Of a DNA stretch of 64,000 nt, positions 1 to 8,375 are shown piece after piece (the first letter of the stretch is position 1; every line of letters starts with the position of its first letter). The stretch comes from CAJMNU01 sp905214855 (lineage in GTDB: Bacteria > Bacillota > Clostridia > Lachnospirales > Lachnospiraceae), in contig CALADM010000025.1 of assembly GCA_937890595.1 (NCBI GenBank), forward strand, positions 186,001 to 250,000. The letters are read 5' to 3'. The notes under the pieces were generated by a model. The model did no database searches. It saw only the letters and a program-made list of their open reading frames with translations, and was not told the DNA's origin. Position numbers and translations under genes: made by a program.

Positions 1-469
1 ACTCTTTTGCATTAGTAAAACCACCATCCAGATAGATAGCTCCAATCAATGCCTCAAATGCATCAGAAACAACAGAATCTCTTTCTCTTCCTCCCGTTGC
101 ATCCTCTCCTTTTCCCAAAAGCAGATAATGACCAAGCGGGATCTCCGCTGCACAATAAGCCAATGTTGGTTCACATACGGTACTCGCTCTCAATTTTGTC
201 ATATCTCCTTCTGGCATTGTCGGGTATTTGTGATACAAAAACTCACTTGTTACAACCTCCAGCACCGCATCCCCTAAAAATTCTAATCTTTCATTACATT
301 TTGCTTTTCCCAAACGGTGTTCATTAGCATATGAGCTGTGTATCATCGCATGACGCAGCATATCCTTGTCATTAAAACAATATCCTATTTTCTGTTCCAG
401 TTCCTTTAACTTCTCCTGCATACTCGATTCCTTCCCTATTGTTCCTTGTACTTCTTCATTTCCTTTCAT
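1..469 (-). CDS. rnc: Ribonuclease III, N-terminal part (cut by window edge)
   Basis: Endonuclease for double-stranded RNA, active in rRNA and mRNA processing. The visible 156 residues carry the RNase III signature NERLEFLGDAVL (about residues 59-70) and the second catalytic segment DAFEALIGAIYLDGG (about 136-150). The double-stranded RNA-binding domain lies beyond the window. I start it at the ATG at 469 because GGGAGGAG sits about 9 nt upstream; an internal ATG at 421 with a weaker AAGGA is the alternative and would remove 16 residues that are not typical of the family. It follows plsX and acpP on the same strand, the usual Firmicutes order. Confidence 0.93.
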   Translation of the reverse strand, partial: MKGNEEVQGTIGKESSMQEKLKELEQKIGYCFNDKDMLRHAMIHSSYANEHRLGKAKCNERLEFLGDAVLEVVTSEFLYHKYPTMPEGDMTKLRASTVCEPTLAYCAAEIPLGHYLLLGKGEDATGGRERDSVVSDAFEALIGAIYLDGGFTNAKE

Positions 470-511
470 GGAAACGCTTCTCCTCCCGCTAAAAGCTTTC
501 CCTATATGATG

Positions 512-545
512 AAAAGGGGTTGCCGCAGTTCAGATCCGGCACCCC
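512..545 (-). terminator. GC-rich hairpin between acpP and rnc
   Basis: On the minus strand GGGGTGCCG and CGGCAACCCC form a stem followed by only four T. It may be a weak terminator or attenuator that lowers rnc transcription relative to acpP. The short T-run keeps confidence low. Confidence 0.4.
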
Positions 546-580
546 TTCGCTCACCTTACTTCATCTACAGATTTTTCGCT

Positions 581-820
581 TTACATGTTCTCATTCAAAG
601 CATTTTTGATCTGCTCTACTGCATCACCAACTGTTGCAATGTTCTCAGCTGCATCATTTGGAATCTCAATTCCAAATTCTTCCTCAATGCCCATGATAAT
701 CTGAAAAATATCCAGTGAATCCGCTCCTAAGTCATCCACGAATGTTGTATTTAATGTGATATCCTCCGCATCTACATTTAATACCTCTGCAATAATTTCC
801 TGCAATTTTTCAAATTCCAT
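581..820 (-). CDS. acpP: Acyl carrier protein
   Basis: Carries acyl chains on a phosphopantetheine arm during fatty acid and phospholipid synthesis in the cytoplasm. It has 79 residues, normal for ACP, and is strongly acidic. The attachment site is Ser35 in the LGADSLD motif, and the rest of the helical bundle (EEEFGIEIPND) is conserved. It lies 36 nt downstream of plsX, which fits one transcript for fatty acid and phospholipid synthesis. Confidence 0.97.
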   Translation of the reverse strand: MEFEKLQEIIAEVLNVDAEDITLNTTFVDDLGADSLDIFQIIMGIEEEFGIEIPNDAAENIATVGDAVEQIKNALNENM

Positions 821-856
821 AATTACCTTCCTCTCTTACACCTTTCTTTTCTGCCG

Positions 857-1879
857 CTAGGCATTCTCTTCTGCATTCTTTTCCAGTGTCAGACTCTTCC
901 TGATCTTTTCATTGATCTCCTGTTCTTTAAAAGCTACACACTGAATGATAGAATTACAGATTTCTGTTGCTTTGGAGTTTCCATGAGCTTTTACAACCAG
1001 CCCGTTAAGTCCTAAAAGAGGTGCACCTCCATACTGGCTGGCATCGAAACTTTTCAATGTCTGTTTCAAAGCCGGTTTTACCAAAAGAGCACCAATCTTT
1101 GCCTTTAACCCACTGTTCATCATACTTGATTTGATCTTATGGATCAAAGTTGCTCCCACTCCTTCATACAGTTTCAGAATGACATTTCCAACAAATGCTT
1201 CACTGACAATGACATCTGCTCCTCCATGTGGAATCTCACGTGCTTCAATGCTTCCGATAAAGTTGATATCATCACATTGCTTTAAAAGTGGAAACGTCTC
1301 TTTCACCAGAGCATTTCCCTTTTCCTCTTCCGCACCAATGTTTACAATCGCAACGCGTGGATTTTTGATTCCCACTACATTTTCCATATAGATAGAACCA
1401 ATCCTTGCGAACTGCACCAAATGAGATGGTCTTGCATCCACGTTTGCTCCACAGTCGATCAGCAGGGAAACTCCATTTTCTGTTGGAATCAGCGGCGCTA
1501 ATGGAGGTCTTTCTACTCCTTTTATCCTCCCTACTATTACCTGACCTCCAACTAAGATTGCCCCGGAACTTCCGGCTGATACAAATGCATCTGCCTGTTT
1601 TTGTTTTACCAGGTTCATTCCTACCACGATAGAAGAATCCTTCTTGCGGCGAATCGCATTCACCGGAGCCTCCTCTGTTGCAATCACCTCCGATGCATGT
1701 ATCACTTCGATCTGTGCTGGATTATATGTATGCTTCTTTAGTTCTTCTTTTACTGCATCTTCTTTTCCAACCAACAGGATCTTAATCTCGCTCTTCTTTG
1801 CAGCCGCTGCCACAGCACCGGCTACGATCTCTGAAGGCGCATTATCACCGCCCATAGCATCTACTGCCACTGTAATCAT
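857..1879 (-). CDS. plsX: Phosphate acyltransferase PlsX
   Basis: Makes acyl-phosphate from acyl-ACP, the donor used by PlsY to start phospholipid synthesis. It is 340 residues long, within the family range. The N-terminus IAVDAMGGDNAP-type signature is present (MITVAVDAMGGDNAPSE), as are SAGSSGA and the GGAPLLGLNG segment near the C-terminus. The start is supported by GGAAGGAG about 8 nt upstream. It is the first gene of the plsX-acpP-rnc unit, with a good promoter 45 nt upstream. The usual upstream neighbours rpmF and the DUF177 gene are absent here. Confidence 0.97.
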   Translation of the reverse strand: MITVAVDAMGGDNAPSEIVAGAVAAAAKKSEIKILLVGKEDAVKEELKKHTYNPAQIEVIHASEVIATEEAPVNAIRRKKDSSIVVGMNLVKQKQADAFVSAGSSGAILVGGQVIVGRIKGVERPPLAPLIPTENGVSLLIDCGANVDARPSHLVQFARIGSIYMENVVGIKNPRVAIVNIGAEEEKGNALVKETFPLLKQCDDINFIGSIEAREIPHGGADVIVSEAFVGNVILKLYEGVGATLIHKIKSSMMNSGLKAKIGALLVKPALKQTLKSFDASQYGGAPLLGLNGLVVKAHGNSKATEICNSIIQCVAFKEQEINEKIRKSLTLEKNAEENA

Positions 1880-1923
1880 GTCTTTTTCTCCTTCCGTCTG
1901 ATGGCTCAGATAATCTAATTCAT

Positions 1924-1952
1924 AATATACTAGATATTATTCTATAAATCAA
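1924..1952 (-). promoter_or_regulatory. SigA-type promoter for plsX
   Basis: The minus strand reads TTGATT, a 17-nt spacer, then TATATT, about 45 nt upstream of the plsX ATG. It also marks the boundary with the esterase pair upstream. I saw no recognisable FapR operator. Confidence 0.65.
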
Positions 1953-1992
1953 CCGATTTTTTCAGTGCATTTTTCACAAAAAGTGTCCTATT

Positions 1993-2754
1993 TTACTTTT
2001 GTTCTTCTTTATAATATTCCAAAAATTGTTCCATCGCTTCTTCACACATAGACCACTCATGTTTCTTTTCCTTTATCACTCTGCACTGATAATGGTATGG
2101 ATTCCCTGAATAAGATAAAAAATCATCCCGAACCAGTTCATTCATATTTCTCCATGGATCTCCTTCTCCATAGGCGTGAAATACCTTTGGCATAGTTCCC
2201 TTTTTCTTAGCAAGACAACGAGCAAGATATTTTGTACTGTAGGAACTTTTTTGCATATCCCCATCTCCAAAAAACTTTTCTTTTTCTGCCATACGATAAG
2301 AAAAATCTGCATCTGCCTTATCTCCTGCTGCAAATGCCGCGATCCACCCAAATGCATCTGGATATGTCAGCCCTGCGATCAAACATCCATATCCTCCATT
2401 AGAAAAGCCGGATATCACATTATCTTCCCGATCTAAGGAAAAGCATGGAAACAATTTTTGCATTATTTCAGGCAATTCTTCTCCAATAAAACGTCCAAAT
2501 TCTTCTCCTTTTGCCATATCTATAAAACAAGAATCCATGGAAGTTGGCATCACCACTGCCCATCCATAACGCTCTGCCTGTTCCCTGATTTTTGTACAGG
2601 TCAGCCAGTCCATCTGATTTCCACCGCCTCCATGAAGCAGCCATAATACTCGAAAACCAGATTTTCCTGCAGCCTCTTTCTGCGGAAGACTTACCCACAC
2701 CGGCAGTTCCATCTGCAGCACATCAGATTTCACCTGAACCTGCATAAAAGTCAT
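1993..2754 (-). CDS. Esterase-D/tributyrin esterase-like alpha/beta hydrolase
   Basis: Predicted cytoplasmic carboxylesterase of 253 residues. The oxyanion strand LLHGGGGN is followed by the nucleophile elbow GFSNGGYG (Ser118), an acid in YGEGDPW (Asp199) and a C-terminal His in KKHEW (His232), so the catalytic triad looks complete. I start at the ATG at 2754: AAGGAGG lies 7 nt upstream and the ATG overlaps the stop of the preceding gene as ATGA, which indicates translational coupling. The substrate cannot be told; members of this family act on short acyl esters, including acetylated sugars. Confidence 0.85.
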   Translation of the reverse strand: MTFMQVQVKSDVLQMELPVWVSLPQKEAAGKSGFRVLWLLHGGGGNQMDWLTCTKIREQAERYGWAVVMPTSMDSCFIDMAKGEEFGRFIGEELPEIMQKLFPCFSLDREDNVISGFSNGGYGCLIAGLTYPDAFGWIAAFAAGDKADADFSYRMAEKEKFFGDGDMQKSSYSTKYLARCLAKKKGTMPKVFHAYGEGDPWRNMNELVRDDFLSYSGNPYHYQCRVIKEKKHEWSMCEEAMEQFLEYYKEEQK

Positions 2755-3482
2755 GATATGTCCTCCTTTCCACATTCTGACTGGTTCTTTTTAGTAGTTT
2801 GAAACAGGAAGAGTCTCCTTTTCTCTCTATCTGATGGTTTTGCTCCTATTTTTTGCAAAATATCTTCTAAAAACATATCTTCAACACTATTTTTCCCATC
2901 ACACAGAATCTCTTCCCTCAAGATACATCCGTCCTGCTCTGCTTTTTTTACCTTTTCCCAAAAGCACAACTTTTCCCAATCATCTCTTGTTCCCCAAATC
3001 GTCTCCGGTCGAATTCCAAATTGCTTGGCTTCCTCTGGATTTTGATAATACCACTTCGGATCTCTCATGTCTAAAGCTGCTGCCTTTTCGAAACATTCTG
3101 GATGTTCCAGAAATGTAAATGCTGCACCAAAACCGCCCATTCCTGTTCCAACAAGAATTCTATCACATGGTCTTTTCGCAATACCAAACCAGAAGGATAC
3201 ATATTCTAGTAATTCTTCTGTCAAAAAGTCCTGCATCGCTCTTGCATTTTTCGTATTCATATAAAACGTATTCATTCCCTGAACCATCACAACTGCTGTT
3301 TTATATTGCTCTGCCAGTTTCTCAATCTTTGTCTCACGAATCCAATGACTTTGATTTTGCCCTAAATCATGAAGCAAAAACAGCACAGGGATTTCACTGT
3401 TTTTTTCTTCTGGAATCACAGCATCCAATGCCATAGGCAGTTTACAGGTTTTAGACATATATTGAATCTGAATCCATGCCAT
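2751..3482 (-). CDS. Esterase-fold protein lacking the catalytic residues
   Basis: Paralogue (243 residues) of the downstream esterase, with the same order of landmarks: LFLLHDLGQN, the elbow, and a C-terminal helix. The nucleophile elbow reads GTGMGGFG, so the expected Ser is Gly114, and the position of the catalytic His is Asn198 (DGKNSVED). An Asp is retained near residue 167. The frame is intact and coupled to the active paralogue by an ATGA overlap. I infer a non-catalytic partner or binding protein, not decay; another nucleophile cannot be excluded. Confidence 0.8.
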   Translation of the reverse strand: MAWIQIQYMSKTCKLPMALDAVIPEEKNSEIPVLFLLHDLGQNQSHWIRETKIEKLAEQYKTAVVMVQGMNTFYMNTKNARAMQDFLTEELLEYVSFWFGIAKRPCDRILVGTGMGGFGAAFTFLEHPECFEKAAALDMRDPKWYYQNPEEAKQFGIRPETIWGTRDDWEKLCFWEKVKKAEQDGCILREEILCDGKNSVEDMFLEDILQKIGAKPSDREKRRLFLFQTTKKNQSECGKEDIS

Positions 3483-3607
3483 ATCATACTTCCGCCTTTC
3501 TTTTGGTATCCCATATACAATATTTTTTATATCAGTCTTTTAGTATAACAGTCATTTTTCATTTTGACTATACAAATCGCTCAAAAAAATTGATATTTTT
3601 AGACAAA

Positions 3608-3656
3608 AAAATACGAGGCGGACATTAACTTCATTCTTGAAATCAATGCCCGCCTC
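3608..3656 (-). terminator. Strong intrinsic terminator
   Basis: The minus strand forms a 14-bp stem, GAGGCGGGCATTGA with TTAATGTCCGCCTC, followed by GTATTTTTTT. It ends whatever is transcribed from the promoters at 3822-3827 or 4134-4162. Confidence 0.85.
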
Positions 3657-4133
3657 TAATTCATCTCGTCCATGGGACCTTACCTCATAAACTTTATTTT
3701 TTGAAGCTTCTGCCAAGTAAACATTTGGTGGATTCTTATGAAAACTATTGCTTATATACAATTGCCTCATAATGGGGAACTTCACTTACCCGATAGACAT
3801 TCCCTAGAAAAATCAAGTAAAATTATATGACACTTATCTTTCTAAGTATGATAAAACCCTCCATTACCGCTGTCTCTGTGTTTTTATCAATGGGTTCTTT
3901 TTCTGGTTTTTCTTTAGAAGTACTCTTTATCTTTTTTTCCAACTTTTTATATCACTTTCTCGTCATGTTATAAAAACTGTACTTAGATATCTTCCTTCGT
4001 TTTGCAAGATTCTTGTCTTTTACCTTTCAAAAGAAACATCACTGATATTCCCTGAGGGTTACTATCCTTGTTTTGGGACCGTACCTCCTATTCTGAGATG
4101 TTCTTTCATCTCTTCTGTTCTTTTGATGTCTTT

Positions 4134-4162
4134 ATTATAGCCAATCCCCCATATTTTGTCAA
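4134..4162 (-). promoter_or_regulatory. Consensus SigA promoter with no gene behind it
   Basis: TTGACA, a 17-nt spacer and TATAAT on the minus strand, which is a perfect match to the SigA consensus. Transcription would run into the gene-less stretch towards the terminator at 3608-3656, giving an RNA of roughly 500 nt. Confidence 0.8.
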
Positions 4163-4292
4163 TACTTTTTTGATATTTCTTATATATTTTTTTATTATTA
4201 TGAAATTGTATACTAATTTTCTTTTTATTTATATTTTTAAGAATATTAAGGCAGTATTCCCATAGTATTTTCACTTATTTTCAGAATATTAT

Positions 4293-4934
4293 TTATTTTT
4301 CCCATCCAACATTGACTGGATATCCTTTTTTATAATATTGTCTGTCATATTCACTAATTTCTCTCTGCACTCTGCAAGGCACTCCAAAAGCCACACTATG
4401 AGATGGAATGTCATGTGTAACAACACTTCCTGCTCCGATCACAACATCATCTCCAATTGTCACTCCAGGTAAAATCACAGCATTAGCACCTATCCAGACA
4501 TCATTTCCTATTACCACAGGCAAAGAGAATTGACTTCCATTACGACGATACTCCCCACAAATCGGATGTCCCGTCACACTGATCGTAACATTAGGTCCTA
4601 TCATCACATAATTTCCAATATGTACCTCTGCATCATCCACGATCACCAAATTAAAATTGGAATAAAAATGGTGTCCGATATAGGTATTGCACCCATAAGA
4701 GAAATGTGCTGGTGCTTCTATCCAGATTGACTCTCCCATTCCTCCTAAAAGCTCTTTTAAAATCTCTGTTTTCTTTTTGATATTCCCCGGACGGGTGTTA
4801 TTGTATTCAAACATCAGTTCCTTCCCACGTTCTCTCTGACGTTCGATCACTTTTTCATATTCTTTATCCCGTTCGTCTTCATGCCCATATTCGCAGTACA
4901 GCTGTCCATGTTTCATTTGATATTCTAGTGACAT
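4293..4934 (-). CDS. Sugar O-acetyltransferase (Maa/LacA/NodL family)
   Basis: Transfers acetyl from acetyl-CoA to a sugar hydroxyl. It has 213 residues: an N-terminal maltose acetyltransferase helix pair (about 1-65), then left-handed beta-helix hexapeptide repeats (VIGNDV, IGANAVILPGVTIGDDVVIGAGSVV, quoted in pieces) up to about residue 195. His123 in VTGHPI is the expected catalytic base. The start has GAGGAAA about 5 nt upstream. It stands alone between the gene-less stretch and the Crp/Fnr gene; the sugar substrate is not predictable. Confidence 0.9.
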   Translation of the reverse strand: MSLEYQMKHGQLYCEYGHEDERDKEYEKVIERQRERGKELMFEYNNTRPGNIKKKTEILKELLGGMGESIWIEAPAHFSYGCNTYIGHHFYSNFNLVIVDDAEVHIGNYVMIGPNVTISVTGHPICGEYRRNGSQFSLPVVIGNDVWIGANAVILPGVTIGDDVVIGAGSVVTHDIPSHSVAFGVPCRVQREISEYDRQYYKKGYPVNVGWEK

Positions 4935-5017
4935 GTCTTTTCCTCATTTTTCCTTATTTTTTATATTTTTATAAAATCATTTTGATTTTTCATTTTTCTT
5001 CAAAATATATCCTGCCT

Positions 5018-5683
5018 TTATCGGAGGCTTTCTCTTGCAATTTCTCTTAATTTTTCTGGTTTCACGATCAAAATACGTCCACGCTCTAAAGAAATCATTT
5101 CTTCTTGCTGAAAATATTTCAACATTCGTGTCACAACTTCTCTGGCACTTCCCAAATGACGTGCCACCTGTTCATGGGTCAGCTGAATCTGATCTGTTTT
5201 TTCCAGCTCACTTTCCTCAAGCAAAAAAGCTGCCAAGCGTCCATCTAGTTTTTTATTCATCACCTGATCCATTAACCACATTGTGTCAGAGAGCAGTGAT
5301 GCCATCAATTCTGTCGTATAGTTTGCCACTGGTGCTGATTGTTCCATCACTTTTTTATAAATGTGGGATGGAATATGCCATACCTTTGTATCCTCTTCCG
5401 CTGAAACCAACAGATCCGACTGAATGCTTTTAAAAATACAGGAAGCGGAAAACAGGCAAATATCTCTCTCCAACAAACGATACAACGTAATCTCTCTTCC
5501 CTCATCAGACATTGTGCTGACTCTCAATCGTCCTTTAATCACGACCAAAAAACCAATGCAGTTTTCCTCTCCATTACTGATCATAGTTCCTTTTGGAAAA
5601 TAGCGTTCCTTTGCAGTATTAAAAAGTTCCTGTTCCTTTGAAGTCAGTTTTTGCCAAAAAGGAAGATACTCTTCTATTCCCAT
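5018..5683 (-). CDS. Crp/Fnr-family transcriptional regulator
   Basis: 221 residues: an N-terminal cyclic-nucleotide-binding-type beta barrel (about 20-115), a dimer helix, and a C-terminal winged helix with the recognition segment LTHEQVARHLGSAREVVTR (about 168-187). No cysteine cluster typical of a [4Fe-4S] Fnr is present, so oxygen sensing by a cluster is unlikely. GAAGGAGG precedes the start. It is divergent from the GH105-like gene, but no dyad resembling a Crp or Fnr site stood out between them. Confidence 0.9.
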   Translation of the reverse strand: MGIEEYLPFWQKLTSKEQELFNTAKERYFPKGTMISNGEENCIGFLVVIKGRLRVSTMSDEGREITLYRLLERDICLFSASCIFKSIQSDLLVSAEEDTKVWHIPSHIYKKVMEQSAPVANYTTELMASLLSDTMWLMDQVMNKKLDGRLAAFLLEESELEKTDQIQLTHEQVARHLGSAREVVTRMLKYFQQEEMISLERGRILIVKPEKLREIARESLR

Positions 5684-6063
5684 TGTCCCCTTTTCCTCCT
5701 TCTCATTTTCATTTACTCTTGTTCAAAATTTTTCATTTTATAATGCGTCAATAACATAGTAACATTCTCAGATCTTATTTGCAATTAGAAGATCTTATTC
5801 CTGCTGTATCTTTCTTTTCTCTTTCAGCGACAAATTTCTCCCTTACTTTTATTTTTTTAAATAGTTTTCTCTTCTTAAATATGATATAATAAGTCATAAT
5901 ATGGTATCAGAAGTCATATTTTTTCTTTTTGATATATAGATGGAAACATATCTTAAAACAGCACAGAGCCATAATACGCCTGATCTTATCGTATACATAC
6001 AAATGGATTTGATCTGCTATTGGATTTTTGTGCAGCAAATTTATTCTGTATGGGAGATATCCT
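5684..6063. other. 380-nt divergent intergenic region
   Basis: Separates the Crp/Fnr gene (minus) from the GH105-like gene (plus). It holds a plus-strand TATAAT at 5885-5890 with a poor -35 and a direct repeat just downstream, listed separately. The remainder is AT-rich without a gene or hairpin I can support. Confidence 0.6.
5885..5918 (+). promoter_or_regulatory. -10 box and 20-bp-spaced direct repeat
   Basis: TATAAT at 5885-5890 is followed by AAGTCATA at 5891-5898 and again at 5911-5918, exactly 20 bp apart, close to two helical turns. The -35 is poor, which suits a regulated promoter. Repeats at or downstream of the start would suit a repressor. The binding protein is unknown. Confidence 0.4.
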
Positions 6064-8223
6064 ATGGACGCTTTGTATTTTGATTTAAACCAGAGTGCTG
6101 CCTTTTCCGGTCAAAATGAACGCACGATCCTCAATTCTATCTCTGAACATTTCATTGGAAATCATCCCCCTCTTCCATTTTCTCTTCGGATCGACTTTGA
6201 AAATGGAATTTTATGTGACTGTCAGGGGCGATATTGTTTTAACTTTGGAGACCGCTTTCCGGACACATCCATAGGAAATTGTTGTACTGCTTCAGGCAAA
6301 CTTTTTATTTATAAGGAACACACAGTCTCTTTCCATATTTCTTGTATTGGTCCTACACAATGTATGGTAAATGGAGAAATCTGTTATCAGTCAGAACCTG
6401 ATGCAGAAGGACTTCATAAAGAACAGTCTTTCCAAGTTTCTCTCCATTATGGATACAATACATTTACTTTCCTAACGGAAAAAACAGCCCTTGGTTTTGG
6501 TTTCTTTTTCCGCGTTCCCACCTTTCAGGAAAAACCATACACCTTTCAGTCCCCACTCCCTGAACGCAATGGACAGCTAGGTTTTATTTATACACCTCCT
6601 CTTCCTCTGGATCGCGCCCATACTGCTGCATATAATCCCAGTGAATTCTCTTGGTTTCCTCTTCTCTCATCTTATTCCAAAGAAGAACTGGAATACCTGT
6701 ATCCGGATCAGGTCTTTGGAGAACACTGGAGCGGTACATGTTATGCTATGAGACAGATCAGAGTAAACAATTACAGCATCCTCACTCTCCGTATGGAAAA
6801 GGAAAATGCCAGTCAAACAGGTCGTACATTTCGGATCTATCTTATTTCAAGCAATCAAAAACAGCCAAATTCCATCATTCCGTCTGTCATTTTAGATGAT
6901 ACACATACATCCTGTAATCTGGAACTAAAAAGAGGGATCTATGAGGTCTATATCCAGATTGAACGACCTCTTGGCAAGTACCATACTTCTCTGACATTTC
7001 AGTTGTTGTCTGGCAGCATCAACACCATCTACCGCATTCATGGGTATCAGGGAAACTGGATCTACCTTGGACCATTTCATGGGAATCTTCCTCAAATCTC
7101 TGACCTTCCTCATCTGGAGCATGTATATCAGGATAAAGAAACATCTCTATACTGGAAAACCTCTTACCCCAAAACGGTACTCCGCATCTGTGCGGACTAT
7201 GACTTTTTTGGTCGCTGGTCTCATCGCATGGCTCCTCTTTTATATGGTCTTCTCAAAACAGGAGATTATCTAAACCGACCGGATTATTGTGATTATGTGG
7301 TATGTGATATCAAACAGATCATCTCTTATTGGAATTATGCATTATTTGATCAGACACGTTTTGGCATCTCCAGCCTAAACCAGAGTCTTTGTGATCCTGC
7401 TGATATAAAAGATCGGGGAGCTTTTGGATTTTTAGCTCTCAAATGTCAGAATTATAGAGAGATCCCCATGTTTGACGCTTTTATATCTTCCACTGCACAA
7501 TATCTTTTAACCTGGCATCAAAAGCATCCATTTCCTTTTGCTCCCTCTAAGGAACGTATCATATGGGTAGAACAACTCTATCCAAGTGTTTCCTTTTTTG
7601 CCTCTTATTACAGCAAGACGTCGGATCCATGCTATCTGGATGAGGCTTGCAGACAGATAAAGCAATATACAGAATATTTTTACATCCAAGGCAGGCATCT
7701 CCTATCCCATTGTTATGATCCAAAATGGCAGAAGGCAAACCAGATCCCATGGGCATATGGCAATTCCATTGCCCTTACAAGCCTTTTGGATGTCATTGAG
7801 ATTCTTCCAAGAAACCACGAAGACAGAGAATCTTTTCTTAGCCTTTTTCAGGACGTGGTAAACAGTCTCCTATGTTTACAGGGAAAAAATGGTCTTTGGC
7901 ATCAGATTTTGGACGAACCCTCTACTTGCAGTGAGACTTCTTCCACAGCTCTCTTTCTCTCTGCTTTTTGCCGCAGCATCCGAAAAGGTTATATCAAAGA
8001 TAAACATCTGAATTCTATGATGCGTACATCCATCCAGCTTGCTTGGGATGCTCTCCTTCAATTTAGTATTGATGCCCTAGGCAATGTATATGGCAGTTGC
8101 ATAGAAGACTCTTTCTCTTTCAGCCGAAGCTATTACAGATCACTTCCACTGCAATGCAATGATCTTGAAGGGATTGGTCTTATTCTACTCGCAGGTACAG
8201 AAAAGTGTCTTTTAGATGAATAA
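6064..8223 (+). CDS. GH105/GH88-like protein with long N-terminal region
   Basis: 719 residues with no signal peptide. The C-terminal part (about 380-715) resembles unsaturated uronyl/rhamnogalacturonyl hydrolases of the (alpha/alpha)6 fold: IWVEQLYPSVSFFASYY at about 500, PWAYGNSIALTSLLDVIE at about 562, and GLWHQILDEPS followed by ETSSTALF at about 610. Residues 1-370 are beta-rich and match nothing I recognise. Where the family usually has an Asp in the WVDDLFM-type motif there is Glu503, so activity is uncertain. I start at 6064 (GGGAG 8 nt upstream), 12 codons into the longer frame. A strong terminator follows, so it is probably monocistronic. Confidence 0.7.
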   Translation: MDALYFDLNQSAAFSGQNERTILNSISEHFIGNHPPLPFSLRIDFENGILCDCQGRYCFNFGDRFPDTSIGNCCTASGKLFIYKEHTVSFHISCIGPTQCMVNGEICYQSEPDAEGLHKEQSFQVSLHYGYNTFTFLTEKTALGFGFFFRVPTFQEKPYTFQSPLPERNGQLGFIYTPPLPLDRAHTAAYNPSEFSWFPLLSSYSKEELEYLYPDQVFGEHWSGTCYAMRQIRVNNYSILTLRMEKENASQTGRTFRIYLISSNQKQPNSIIPSVILDDTHTSCNLELKRGIYEVYIQIERPLGKYHTSLTFQLLSGSINTIYRIHGYQGNWIYLGPFHGNLPQISDLPHLEHVYQDKETSLYWKTSYPKTVLRICADYDFFGRWSHRMAPLLYGLLKTGDYLNRPDYCDYVVCDIKQIISYWNYALFDQTRFGISSLNQSLCDPADIKDRGAFGFLALKCQNYREIPMFDAFISSTAQYLLTWHQKHPFPFAPSKERIIWVEQLYPSVSFFASYYSKTSDPCYLDEACRQIKQYTEYFYIQGRHLLSHCYDPKWQKANQIPWAYGNSIALTSLLDVIEILPRNHEDRESFLSLFQDVVNSLLCLQGKNGLWHQILDEPSTCSETSSTALFLSAFCRSIRKGYIKDKHLNSMMRTSIQLAWDALLQFSIDALGNVYGSCIEDSFSFSRSYYRSLPLQCNDLEGIGLILLAGTEKCLLDE

Positions 8224-8261
8224 TTAATTAGCATTGTAACAGATTCTGCTCAGAACAAAAA

Positions 8262-8301
8262 GAAGGTGAACACTGTATAAGTCCATTCACCTTCTTTTTT
8301 T
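8262..8301. terminator. Bidirectional terminator
   Basis: GAAGGTGAA and TTCACCTTC form a 9-bp stem followed by seven T on the plus strand; the plus-strand AAAAA on the left gives a T-run for the minus strand. It ends the GH105-like gene and the convergent nucleoside operon. Confidence 0.85.
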
Positions 8302-8375
8302 CTATTTTTTATATTTTTTATTACAATATATGTTAGAGGCAAAAAGTGTTTTGCCCCTTCTGATATCAGGTTGCC

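Larger units (their letters stand above)
3483..4292. other. 810-nt stretch without an intact gene
   Basis: No frame in this gap looks like a functional protein. On the minus strand it contains a near-consensus promoter (4134-4162), a hairpin with GAGATG/CATCTC arms (4095-4112), an AGGAGGT sequence (4083-4089) that leads only into a tiny open frame, a second -10-like TATAAT (3822-3827) and a strong intrinsic terminator (3608-3656). A minus-strand frame at 3745-3966 gives protein-like sequence (for example TETAVMEGFIILRKIS and NVYRVSEVPHYEAIVYK) broken by two stops, so part may be a decayed small gene. Confidence 0.55.

Noticed and set aside
3552..3785. 77-codon minus-strand frame
   Set aside because: It runs straight through the 14-bp terminator stem at 3608-3656, and its downstream end is read from the terminator T-run, so it is unlikely to be a gene.
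4033..4115. Short minus-strand peptide frame behind the perfect promoter (starts MKEHLRIGG)
   Set aside because: Only about 15 codons, its ATG lies inside a hairpin and lacks a ribosome site; kept only as part of the unexplained transcript.
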